Below, in pieces: positions 23,520 through 34,443 of a DNA stretch of 64,000 bases. The notes under the pieces were generated by a model, which did not search any database, was not told the DNA's origin, and saw nothing but the letters and a program-made list of their open reading frames with translations. The DNA lies in the NCBI GenBank assembly GCA_905331475.1, contig CAJNYU010002266.1, positions 238,056-302,055 of the forward strand, written 5' to 3'. The stretch's first letter is position 1. Every line of letters starts with the position of its first letter. Origin of the DNA: Rotaria socialis. Its lineage: Eukaryota > Rotifera > Eurotatoria > Philodinida > Philodinidae. Made by a program: the position numbers and the translations under genes.

Positions 23520-25635
23520 AATAAGTACACACGAAAAATCAAGATGAGCCAAATTTGCTTTTGGATAAAAAAAAACAATGGACTAGATCAGGTTGACTAG
23601 ATATTAAGGTCGGTATTCATGTTCTAAATTTCACATGAAATTCTTCCATTGGTTTATAGATTTTTGTAATCCGTGATAAAGACATAAAAGATGATATCGG
23701 CTTTATTTTAATATATCTATTTAGTATTAAAGAGAATATTCTTGCTTAGCTATTCAAATGCATCATCAGTAACAATACTATATTGAATTACTTTTTTTTC
23801 TAGCTATCATGTTATGCCTAATAAATGTTATCCATGGTCATTTTTTGGGACAACTATTTCTCCAACAATCAGTATTGACACATCGTCACATACAATGTTG
23901 GTTGCTTGTAAAGGGATCGAAATTTCAAATGAAACAACAAGAATTGGTAAATGTTTGCTCATTCACATGTTAAAAATTTATCTATTGCAATTAGAAAAGT
24001 ACCCTGTGATTGGACTGGCTATCTTCAGTGTAGTTCATTGAGCACCGAAAGGTGATAAAACAGTGTTACTTTTTAGCCATGCCATTTTGCATACATCATT
24101 AATAAAAATAGCTAAAGTTGTGATCATCCGAAACAAAGTTAATTACAGGAGCACGATGAACACAACAGAGCATTCATTGTTTAATGAAGCTTCTGACTTT
24201 TTTGAAAAAAGATCTTGCGCAACTAAGTTAATAATAATCAATCATGGCTTTCATTAAAAAGGAATGACACTTTTCATTGTTGAAAAAGTAAATTATACGT
24301 CATTGAAACGAGTTTAAATCAATGCTGCATTTTACATGGATAGTCATGTGTTTTAAATACATGTCATATCATTCTCACGTTTGCCTATGCACTCTTTTGT
24401 TTTGGCAAATAATCAAGATAAAAATAGGCATCTGCTCTGAACTTGTAAGTTAAAACATCGTCAGCGCTATAACGTTACGAAGAAGTTCAAAGTATTCCAT
24501 TGAACCTGATAAAATAAGCCTTGGATTTATTAATGCCTCTAATTGAAAGCAGATATACATACTCAATTAGACTATTACGAGAGTGTGTTGAGACACAAAG
24601 TATATATCAATAATCGAGAAACTCATATTTGAGAAGAAAGGCATGAACATACATACTCTTCTTTAATCAGGCCTATTTCAACTGCACACCATGATTAAGA
24701 TGACACCTGTTGCAAGTTTATTTCATTTAAAAACCCCGCTCTATTAAAATAATTATCAAATCAAGCAAAAATGCGCGAAGTACTTCGTTTTCCCTGTAGA
24801 ATAAGTTGATCAATGATAAATATTAGCTCTATCACATGTTTTAATCGAAGATTTTTTGTATTTTTCAATCGAATTACTCGTTTGTATCAATGCAGTCTCA
24901 CATATCCAGTTACATAAGAAGCTATCATTCAAATTGAAATGTCTTTTTTGATTTATTTTCATGAACATTATTGTATTCATCCTTCGTTAATTTAGAATGA
25001 AATTTGCATAATGATATCATGATGAGTAAAACAAAAGCACTTGCTACTTTTGTTATCATATTTCTGAATCTTACGAATAAGTTAAAGTTACTTTTATGAC
25101 GTTCTATTTTATTTTGAATAATAATTGACTTAGAATATCTTCAATCGCAGAACTACCATTATCTGTATTAAATTTCTGATTATTAAAACCTTTGAAGTAT
25201 TAAAATAGTTGTGAATTTAATATAACACAGGCGTTCTAGTAAAACACGATAATTTACTGTCTTACTTATATTAAATGTCGATTCATCTACTATTTAAGTT
25301 TGAAGTACTACGCAATTGGTTATCCTACGCTAACGTTCAATTGAAAATCTCATGGAGCGATTCGGTTCGAGTTTTGAATGATATTTTCATCGGCTAAGTT
25401 TTCCTTTTTCAATAACATATCGACAATATAATAATTCAAAATTAGAATAAATTAATAGCCAAACACATTAAAATAAATACTGAATTCAATTCATTCGCAA
25501 TGTTGAGCTAATTTATAGGTGGTCTAAAAGCCGAGTTCAACAAAAAAAATCATTGATTATGCTAATTATCCACTTTTGTTGGTATCTTTTTTCATATCAC
25601 CTACTGATTTTTTACGTAGATCGAAACTTGGTATA
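23520..25635. other. Intergenic region, no supported gene
   Basis: AT-rich, with short frames at 23814-24041 and 24063-24257 that show no motifs or splice partners. I see nothing else. Confidence 0.45.
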
Positions 25636-25971
25636 TTAATCTCTAGAAAATAAAACTAATTCCACGTAATGCATCAGACATGTTATAATTTTCCGATAGT
25701 TTTGATTGCTCGAAAAAATGAATGTTGAGCTCAATAAATCTAGCAACGCCCTTGTGGATTCAATATCCATGCGAAGAAATGTATCACGTGATAGACCATG
25801 AACAATGGTAAATTTTACATATTCATATGCAACACTGCAACATTCAAGTAAGTGTAAACAATCTCTTTCGAATATCCAAACGTCCGTCATCAACAATCTT
25901 ATTCGATCTTTATTTTGTATAGTTGAAAGAGATTGCAGCTGTTCCAATATGAACTGCTCTATGGATGGCAT
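25636..25971 (-). CDS. Hypothetical protein, 111 aa
   Basis: An isolated minus-strand frame of 111 codons. The predicted product is mostly helical, with leucine-rich segments (FILEQLQSLSTIQ, STRALLDLLSSTF), and contains four Cys. I do not recognise a family. It may be a lone exon, a fragment of a decayed gene, or chance. The sequence on either side offers plausible but unconvincing splice sites. Confidence 0.3.
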   Translation of the reverse strand: MPSIEQFILEQLQSLSTIQNKDRIRLLMTDVWIFERDCLHLLECCSVAYEYVKFTIVHGLSRDTFLRMDIESTRALLDLLSSTFIFSSNQNYRKIITCLMHYVELVLFSRD

Positions 25972-25994
25972 ACCTTATTTTTCATACGTATAAC

Positions 25995-27304
25995 AAAAAA
26001 TGTTTCGAAGAAAAAGTTTTGTAACACCTGAGAAAAATAAAATCAATAACTAAAACAAAGCTCTCATTTGATGTAATGAAATACTGCACAGACATCTTGA
26101 ATTTGGAAATTTCTTTTTTTGGTTGCAAGGAAAATAATAAAAATAAAATTTATTACTACGAAATTTAATCTAGTTTTGTTGCATCAGTGACAAGGACTAG
26201 TTACAGTAAATTTGATGTTGACATTTTTAATGAAAAATAAATCTACAATAAATATGGCTCATCTCTTTTTACATCAGCTAATTAAAAAACGTGTGAACCT
26301 TGATAAAATTCTCTTTAATGATTTTATTTACTAAATTTCACATTAAAAAAAAACTTTCGTTTAATTTGTTTTTTCGTAATTTAAGAATACTATAGAGTTC
26401 AGTTTTTTTTTCTATTCTCTAAACAAGAATTTATTGGTCTTAATGAAACAAGAATTTTCTTTTATCTTTAATTTATTAAATACAAAATTAACTTCCATCT
26501 TATTCGACCTTTTTTTTGCTTCGTATAAACCCCCAAAAAGTAACATATTGCTTTTGCTATTACATTTTCATATAGAATATATAAATATGCGTGTGTGTGC
26601 GCACACAAGCAAGCTACTTCGCTGTCGTCGTGTCTTTTATAATTGTTCTTCTCTTTACCAACCATTGCCCCTTTCTTTTTTCCTTCTTACACACACACTG
26701 TTGTATGAAACGCATCATAAAGGGCCTCTGTGTTGTGCTTGCTGCACTCTTGCTTGCTTGCGAACGAGCGTTTTCTCTATACATTTTGCTGCTGCAATCA
26801 CCATTCGACATCACATACACAGCAGACGGAGACGAACACACACACGTATAAAGTAAAGCAAAGCTCCTTGCACACATACACGACCGCTATAGTGTGTGCG
26901 CTTTATGTTTGAAAAAAGCAAGACGAGAAAGCAGAGACACACACACACATATATACACGTTATATGCGTGCGCTTTCTTTCGCTGTCGATTCTTCTTTAT
27001 AGCTAGGCAGCAAAGAAAAACGACACACCACTGACTGGCTGGGTCACATTTCTCTCTTTGTCTAACTCGTTGTTCATTGATTCATTTGGCAGTCTTTATC
27101 TAGAGAAGTGAAGGAGAAAGAGAGAGAGAGAGAGAGCAACGATCGTATTTATTCGATAGTTTATATTCAGTTCTTTAGTTAGTTGATGATATTTTTTCAA
27201 ATTTGAACGACGTAGGTGTACACCCATACATTTATATACATATGAATGTTTCTTTTCTAGATTCTTACATTTTTCTTTGTTTCGCTATCTAATAAGAAGA
27301 AATA
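25995..27304. promoter_or_regulatory. Upstream region of the HMG-box gene with CA and GA repeats
   Basis: The first 550 bp are AT-rich and empty. From about 26580 the sequence becomes rich in CA/TG and CT/GA simple sequence: ACACACACACACAC near 26938 and a GA run at 27117-27137. It produces overlapping low-complexity frames on both strands. It lies directly upstream of the HMG-box start codon, so it probably contains the promoter and 5' UTR. GA tracts are known to keep promoters open in animals; that role here is an inference. Confidence 0.45.
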
Positions 27305-27818
27305 ATGCCACGCAGCGCCGGAGCATCCAAAAAAGCAGGCAAAGATCCAAATGCACCAAAACGACCATTGTCTGCATTCTTTATTTTTTCACAAGATGAA
27401 CGACCAGACATCAAGAAGAAAAGTCCATCATTGTCGGTTGGTGATATTTCGAAAGAAATAGGTTTAAGATGGAAAAAAGTTAGGTAAGAATAAAAATTTC
27501 AAAATTCTTCTTCCTTCTACTATTGGTCGTTTTCTCGTTTCTTTGTTATCTAGTGATGATGTCAAAAAACGTTATGAACAAAAGGCTGCTATTGAAAAAC
27601 AAAAATATGAAGTACGCCTTGCTGAATACAAAAAAAGTGGTGGTGGTGGTGGTGGTGATGTTAGCTCAGCTAAAGGAGGTAAAGCTGCAGCAAAAGCACC
27701 AGCAAGCAAAAAACCAGCAGCAAAGAAGCCTGCAGCCAAAAAACCTGCAAGTAAATCAAAATCATCGGATGAAGATAATGATGATGATGACGACGATGAA
27801 GATGAAGATGAAGAATAA
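27305..27818 (+). CDS. HMG-box chromatin protein (HMGB/NHP6-like)
   Basis: Two exons, 27305-27483 and 27554-27818, joined across a 70-bp GT-AG intron in phase 2 so that the junction reads WKKVSDDVKK. The product is 147 aa with one HMG box (about residues 16-85): DPNAPKRPLSAFFIFSQ, SVGDISKEIGLRWKKV and KRYEQKAAIEKQKYE. After it come a Gly6 stretch, an Ala/Lys/Pro-rich linker with PAAKKPAAKK repeats like those of linker histones, and an acidic tail of 16 residues, nearly all Asp/Glu. Single-box, acidic-tailed HMGB proteins bend DNA without sequence specificity and loosen nucleosomes in the nucleus. The acidic tail and the KKPAAKK repeats are typical of invertebrate HMGB-like proteins. A polyadenylation signal lies at 27977-27982. 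Confidence 0.93.
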
Positions 27819-27976
27819 ACTAACAATTCAAATTAAAAAAAAAATCTCTAAGCGTCCCTTATCCTTCGTTTTTTTTGCTGTCGAGTTCAAAATTTTCTGT
27901 TTTTCTGTGTACTACTTGTTATATTGTTGTAGAATGACATTCTTGTTTTGTATGTGAAAAAGAAAAGATGTATGAA

Positions 27977-27982
27977 AATAAA
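27977..27982 (+). terminator. Polyadenylation signal of the HMG-box gene
   Basis: AATAAA about 160 bp after the stop, followed by T-rich sequence. Confidence 0.5.
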
Positions 27983-28323
27983 AAACTCGCGCTTGTCTCT
28001 ATTTTTTTTTGTATACAACTTTCTCTATCATTTCTCTTCTATCTGTGTACTACTACTACTATTACTACTCTATTTGTTCTTCATTACTTGTCTTGTTGTT
28101 GTTTTCATTGGCTATGAAATAAAATAGAAAAAAAAACCAGGATGATAGATATACTTAACATTTTCTCTTAGAAAAGTGATTATGCGTGACAGAAACAGGA
28201 TTTCTATCTGGATATATAAATAAACAAAGAGTTTCACTTGAAGACAGCTACCAAGAAGAAAAAGCTTTTAATAGTTCTTCTTTTTCTGACATTTTTTTTA
28301 CCTACTATCATTTATTAATTGTA

Positions 28324-28704
28324 ATGGTTGGAATTCCTATCTTTTTATTTCTTCTTATTCATATAAATTTATCCTCCACGACCACAACTCTAGTGAAACA
28401 TCATTGCCAAGTTGAACCTTATACGGAGACAATATATCTTCAGAATTGTAGGAGCCAGCCAATTAAAATTGATACAACTCGTTGTCGTGGTCAATGTTAT
28501 TCAGAAGATCTTCTTATCTATGATTGGCAAAATGCACCAACACATTATCGACATAAGCGTCATCTTTTTTGTTGTTCACCCACGAATACTGAAGCTCAAG
28601 AAATTCGAGTAACATGTGAAAATGAAAATGAACCACAAACAGTGAAATATCGTTTTGTAATAAGTTGTGAATGTAAACCTTGTAATGATAGATGCACAGA
28701 ATGA
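28324..28704 (+). CDS. Small secreted cystine-knot protein (bursicon/glycoprotein-hormone-like)
   Basis: From the ATG at 28324 the protein is 126 aa and starts with a signal peptide (MVGIPIFLFLLIHINLSS). The mature part has a cystine-knot (CTCK-like) spacing: HCQVEP, then NC, CRGQC, FCC, VTC, CEC, KPC and DRC. CRGQC is the GxC knot element and CECKPC the closing pair. The pattern fits secreted signalling ligands such as bursicon subunits, glycoprotein-hormone-type subunits or DAN-like antagonists; I cannot choose among them. The open frame extends upstream to 28180 without an ATG (a TGA lies at 28177). A type-II membrane form with an upstream exon is therefore possible, with an acceptor near 28196. 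I prefer the ATG at 28324 because the signal peptide is so clear. AATAAA lies at 28738-28743. Confidence 0.75.
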   Translation: MVGIPIFLFLLIHINLSSTTTTLVKHHCQVEPYTETIYLQNCRSQPIKIDTTRCRGQCYSEDLLIYDWQNAPTHYRHKRHLFCCSPTNTEAQEIRVTCENENEPQTVKYRFVISCECKPCNDRCTE

Positions 28705-29085
28705 AGATATTGCCAGAACAAAATTCAAAGAAAATTAAATAAATACCAATAAACGTACTTTTCTATCTCTTTTTTAAAGAGAAAAATAAGAAAGGTACAA
28801 CAAACAAAAGATGCTGTAGTTTTTTTGTACAATACAAAGTATCAAACAAAAAAATTGACAATACATGCACACATATACGAGTTACGTTTTTTTGTTCTTC
28901 TGCAAGAATTAATGATAACAACATTGATAACAGAAAAAAAAAACGAAAAATCCTAATATTTTATTTTGCTCACATATAGATAAGTTTTCTTCGTTCTCAA
29001 AGAAATTTTCTATTCATAAACAAACAGACAATATAAAATAAATATCTATGATAATCACAGAATAGATCTCTTTTATTTTTTTCTC

Positions 29086-32052
29086 TCACACAGATATTTC
29101 ATAATGTTTACTTCCATTCATTTTTCGACGATTCTGTTGTTCATTGTTTTGTATTGATTGAGGTAACAATGGCCGTTTTGGATAATCAAAAGCAAAGGAA
29201 TGTAAAGGATGCGCTTGTCGATAGGAGTCAGTTCGCAATGTTACACCACTATTTGTCGATACATTATCAGCTTGAACAGAATTTTGATTAACATACATTT
29301 TTTTCATGTGTTTCGAATTATTATTATTATTATTATTATTTGGATGGTAAGGCAATGGTTGATGAATATCATCTTCATTTTCTTCAATATTATCATATGA
29401 GCAACGTGAAGATAATGACATATTTGATAGACTACGACGCATGGATTCAAATTCGGGTTTTGTCGTTTGCTGTAGAAGAGTATTTTTAACACCCTCAGGA
29501 TATGAAGATGCTAACGGAACGGAATTCGAAGATGGAACAAGCTATAAATAAAGAAAGATGAAACAGAAAAATATGAGCTGCTGAGCTTAATTACCGGCTG
29601 CTGTTGGGCAATATGAATGGAATTATTACATTGGCGAACTAGAAAATAAAATATCATAAGGACTATTTTGTTCATTATGCTTAAAATAACTTGAAAATAG
29701 AAGTGACAATTAAATTTATAGTTAGTTGCTAATAGTAAAAAAGGAAAAAGTAAACATGCAACATGTATAATCATTATTTTCTATATTTCAGGAACTTATT
29801 CTATAAATCAATTTTGCTCCACAGAAATCTACTCAAAACATTATCTAAGATAATGAGGAAGAAAAATGATGAGAATCAATTTTTATTTCTAATTATTTTA
29901 TAAGCAAATCTACTAACAAACGGAAAACATGATCATGTCGAAATAAATGTTTTGCTAATGCAAACATATTAGTACTAATTGATTAGATAATTATTTGTAG
30001 GTCATTAGCAGATGACTACAATGTTCTTGAACAATATTGTCTAACAAGATAAGCTTTTAGTTATCGTAAACATTCGATATTCCCTATGTATTAGACATTT
30101 TACTAATAAACTTTAGTTAATTACAGTATCTCAGAAGAATTTATCTGCAAACGAAAAAATTGAATATTGAATCTAATGTAACTCGAACTCTTGTTGATTT
30201 CTATGAAATTAGTAATTATTGAAGAAAAGGAACAAGCAATGTTTTCTTTTTCAAATAGTTTTGTATATTCAAGAAAGAATTTTGTTTTAACCTTTTTCAT
30301 CGAATGGATTACTAAAAATATTTGCTTTGGCATTTAATTTATGGGCTTCATCATAACCGCTCTTTCGTTTTTCATCGCGTTCATTTTTTACGATTTTATT
30401 GTTTATTATTCCATAGGCCATTTCGTCAAATAAATTAACATTGTAACGTTTCGTCTTCGACTTTTTCAATTGAGGATATAGGGGTTGACATAACGCGTTA
30501 CAAAAATTTCTCCAGTAACCTCTATTAAATACATCATTTTGTATACGATATTTGCCAGTCACTTGTTCATTTGTTGTACGACCTTGTGATATAAGATAAA
30601 TATGAAAGCCTGTTAAACCACCAATAGGTATTGCCATAAGGCCAAGAAGAAGAAGTAAAATAATACAAATAATAAAGCGATAATCCGAAAAACCAACAAA
30701 GGACGTTTTATTTAAATACATGGATGATGAATAATCATTTTGTCGTTTTAATAAATGACTGTTTGACGGCATCATGATAAAATTGTTTGTAACAGCTTTA
30801 TGATGGCGTTCATGAAGAACATAATAAAGACAAAATGTAAATAGTAATACCATATGAATACATAGAAGAAATAAAAATTGAAAAAAATAACGATAATTAC
30901 GACGACCTAAATTAAAATTTCAATGTAAAAAGAAGAAAACCGAAATTTAAACTTAGTACATACCGACACAATTGTTGAGCCATGGACAATGATGATCGAA
31001 TGTCTAATGGAAAGAAAAATTTCTTAAAAAAGAAGTTCATTTTATGAAACTAACAATCGAATATATCCAAGTGTGTTAAAAACGGCTCGAATTCATATTA
31101 TTGGTAAAAATAGATATTTTTGTGAATTTATACCTTTCAACTATCAAATAAGAATCTACTGGTCTTTTCAGAAATTTTTGTACATAGATCGAAACAACTA
31201 GAATCTTTTAGATTTTGTTTCCAGTCGCATTGAGATCTAGTCGTACTCATAATATGATATCGAGCACTTGCCAACGATTGCTAAGCATATTCTTTCGTAA
31301 ATATAAATTTATCAGACGATAGATTATAAATGTTAGCTAGCCAAAGTTCTATTGACCATCGATTAGTTAAACTTACATCTATGCATCGTTCACAAATAGA
31401 ACAATGTGAGCATCGTGGTGGACGAAACATTTTGCATGTACGACAATATTTGATATAGACCGATCCTGAATTGAATTTTCCTTTAAAATATTAAATATCA
31501 ATTAAGAAATAAATAAATTACCATCTTTAATACGAATCAGACGAGATTGTGGTTCATCAAAATCATCTTCATCATCACCATCATTTATTTCAAAGCCATT
31601 GTTGTGTTTCGATCGACGAGTATAAAAACTGACATTACCATATTCGTTTTTTAATGATTGCTCGTAGATGCCCTTAAAAAAATCATCAGATATATCGATG
31701 CTATTTTTTCTTCTGAATTGAAATAAAATATATGAAAATTATTTACTGGATCCATAAATGTAGCGAGAGCAAAGTTTGCACATACAAGCACAAATAAAAT
31801 GCAGTGTAAAATTGGAATAGGTAAAAGTTTTGGTAGAAGTATGAGAATCTCTGGAAAAATACATATCCAATATGCAAATGACGTAGTTAATAAAATAAGC
31901 CAAGCAAAAAAAGCCGGCAGACGTTGAGTGGTACATAATTTTTGACGACGCCGATGATATTGAATTCGACTATTTTTTGGTTTTAGTTCTACATCTGACA
32001 AATGTGATGATGGTGTGGTCACCATCTGTTTTTGTGAATTTTGTGGTGACAT
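29086..32052 (-). CDS. DHHC palmitoyltransferase (ZDHHC5/8-like)
   Basis: Seven exons on the minus strand: 31747-32052, 31522-31672, 31377-31465, 30964-31003, 30292-30906, 29595-29638 and 29086-29541. They give 566 aa. Exon 1 has two membrane segments and ends TFMDP. The zinc-binding cysteine-rich domain (about residues 155-196) reads YIKYCRTCKMFRPPRCSHC and then [20 protein letters not shown]; the catalytic DHHC is at about 185-188. Exon 5 adds membrane segments 3 and 4, then GRTTNEQVTGKYR, which contains the family's TTxE motif, then NPF. The long Ser/Asn/Gln-rich tail is expected for the plasma-membrane ZDHHC5/8 branch, which S-acylates membrane proteins. An Asp/Glu-rich insert lies before the cysteine-rich domain. 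Introns are mostly 50-90 bp but intron 5 is 653 bp. The first intron's acceptor at 31673 is chosen because it gives MDPGIYEQ. The start may lie further upstream; see the SMIM7 entry. Confidence 0.9.
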
Positions 32053-32089
32053 CAACACACATCCGATAGTTAATCTAAAACGAAGATCT

Positions 32090-32770
32090 AAAATTTTATT
32101 GGCTTAATATAAATCGAGAAATATTGATCATCGTTATCTCTTTGCGTTAGTTACTTATACAATCATCAATCAGTCATTCTGTCGATAGTAACGATGATGG
32201 TTCGGGGTTGTATATACCATGAAACGAGAAGAAAGAAGAAAGAAGGCATGTATTATAAATGTACGTTCATCAAAGCGAGAGAGCAGAAAAGGAACTGTTT
32301 TGTTTTCTTTTATACTTGAACGAGAGAGAATATCGCTATAGCTTGCATTGGTATATTAAACGAATAATACGTGAAAAGGTTCTTATTCAATAGGAAGCAA
32401 ACGCATATATTAACGAAAGAGACAAGAGGCAATTAGAAGGTGAAAAGAAGCTCACTTCATAAACTAGAAGGTATAAAGAAGAAGAAAGCAACATTGATGC
32501 CATAAAATGAACAGAATATCATGTGTGTATATTACTATTTTTTGAAAAACAAATATCGAGGAAAATCCGATAATGATGAAAGAAAGAAAGGAAAATAAAG
32601 AAAAAGAGACATTTTTATTTCAAACAAAAAAAACCATATTAACATTTCACATAAAACAATTTTGCTCATCGTCTATAATATATATGACCATGATAAATCA
32701 ATAACCAAATACACTTGAAAAAAATAGTAAATTATAGTTCATGTCATAAATATGTATCGGCAATAAATAC
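32090..32770. other. Spacer between SMIM7 and ZDHHC
   Basis: About 680 bp, purine-rich on the plus strand (pyrimidine-rich on the coding strand). No separate exon was recognised. It may hold the ZDHHC promoter and 5' UTR, or be an intron if the two genes are spliced together. Confidence 0.5.
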
Positions 32771-32772
32771 AC

Positions 32773-34189
32773 TTACGTGAACATAGCAAATATAATTAGT
32801 ATATTCCAAAGACCAATGAAGACTCGAAAATATTGAAGACTGCCAAGAAATTCACTTATTTTGTCTCCTAAAATGAACGTTCGGTTTTGTTTCCGAGTTT
32901 ATTTAATGTTGCATTACTTCCTCAAAGCTACTATTTAAACATGACATATTAAAGATAATTAGGAAATACAGCGTGTAGTAGAAAGATAGTGGCACAAATG
33001 CCAGTCGATGGTTTTTTACAATAAGCAAGTGCTCAAAGAAATATTTTTGTATCGTAGAATAAAGAATATTTTTCTCGTTCTTAGAGTATATAACTTATTT
33101 TTAGCACTAATCTATACACGATAGGAGAACCACTTGTAAAACAAAGCTGCATTTACGTCAGCTAATGCCCTTCTCTCTCTTCTGAATAGCATTGGATATT
33201 ACTAGAATATGCTTTCCTTACAGAAACTTGGCAAATCAATTGCGGTAAGATGCTACGATAACAGCAGGTGTACCACAGGGTGCTAGATAATTATTTACAT
33301 TAGTAGAATAATAATGTTGATTTTCGACAGCATCATGAAATGTAATATTCAATTTATGAAAACTCATTGGAGATACAGTTTCATACATTTTGTTCTATTG
33401 AACAGCATTGTCTATTCAGTAAATGATGAAATGTTTGGGTAACTTACGTTGACTGAGAATATTTTCTTTAATGATGGTGAAGTCATTAACTATCGTGGCG
33501 GAAAACTTCTTCTTGCGAATCAATATAAACATTGACGGTTTTTAGAGAAGGAGAGATAGAGAGAGAGAGAGAATTTATCGTGTGCTTTTCTATATGAACG
33601 TTTAACAAAGTCAAATATAATTTGGACGAATAGGAAATGTCCTATCGACAGATGAAAAATGAATATTTCAGCATGATGTTTTACTCCAGAGAAATCAGCA
33701 TCAGTATTCTAGTCTGCGTTATATATGAAGGATACGGAGACATTGAAAAGCTGATTCTGTTTTCTATTATTTCATTTAATTTATCAATATCCGTTAAAAA
33801 TAAATTATATATGATTCGTCTTAAAAAAATAGTGACTTGGCATTTGTGCTATTGCCTTTTCGAAATACATTTTGTTGTTTTCCTCCATATGAATAGACCC
33901 ACTTAATTAGAAACGAACTTTTATTCGACTATATTACATTCGATAACTTACCAATCGATGGATTATCAGCAATGAAACCAACTTCTTTTCGTTTCCTAAA
34001 ATGAATGTCAAAAGAAACCAATAAATAATTCATAAATCTATTTTGTCTTCTTCATTCTACATACAATTTAACATCTATTATCGCTCCAGCATTCACCATT
34101 AAAGTACTAAATAATATCAAGAAAAAATTTAATTAATGGAACTTTACAATATGAAGTACTTGCAAGACAATAATCAATGTTGAAATCAT
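32773..34189 (-). CDS. SMIM7: Small integral membrane protein 7 homologue
   Basis: Four minus-strand exons: 34164-34189, 34065-34106, 33952-33995 and 32773-32867. The product is 68 aa (human SMIM7 is 75). The N-terminus [17 protein letters not shown] has the same length as the human one up to NAGA. Then come [30 protein letters not shown] and the second membrane segment [15 protein letters not shown]. The role of this small ER/Golgi-type membrane protein is poorly known. Intron 1 needs a GC-AG border (donor GCAAGT) to keep the frame; the other introns are GT-AG, and the last is about 1.1 kb. The stop TAA at 32773-32775 is inside a perfect donor (AC/GTAAGTG). If that donor is spliced to an acceptor at 32075-32076, the frame runs straight into the ZDHHC exon and adds 75 N-terminal residues. 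Whether SMIM7 ends here or is fused to ZDHHC cannot be settled from sequence. Confidence 0.8.
32868..33951 (-). other. Long intron 3 of the SMIM7 gene
   Basis: 1,084-bp GT-AG intron. It contains a GA microsatellite (about 33548-33571) and a plus-strand 89-codon frame (33637-33906) without motifs. No nested gene is supported. Confidence 0.6.
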
Positions 34190-34443
34190 CTAAAACGAAA
34201 CAGAAAATAATAAATTTATGTTGATATTTAATTTTTATAAATAGAAATCGGACAGCTTAATTCATATGTATCACACTGTATCGGCTTATCAACGAAAAAC
34301 AAATAAAGGGATAAGCGTACATACACAAAAAGAAAAAGAAAAAGAAAAAGAAAAAAAAATAGTTTATATACGAAAAATTCTTTGCACAAAAGGTTCATAT
34401 TGACTAGAGAGTTATCAACAAAATAAAATAGAAAAGATAAAGA

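Noticed and set aside
26434-26912. Six overlapping frames on both strands before the HMG-box gene
   Set aside because: They come from CA/TG and CT/GA simple sequence. No frame has family motifs, and open frames on both strands at once show low complexity and not coding.
28180-28323. N-terminal extension of the cystine-knot protein
   Set aside because: The extension has no ATG and is preceded by a TGA at 28177. Starting at 28324 yields a clean signal peptide. An upstream exon remains possible.
31679-31746. Read-through of ZDHHC exon 1 to a stop near 31651
   Set aside because: The splice GTAAAT...TTTAAG with acceptor at 31673 restores the family sequence MDPG and the following exon, so the read-through is intronic.
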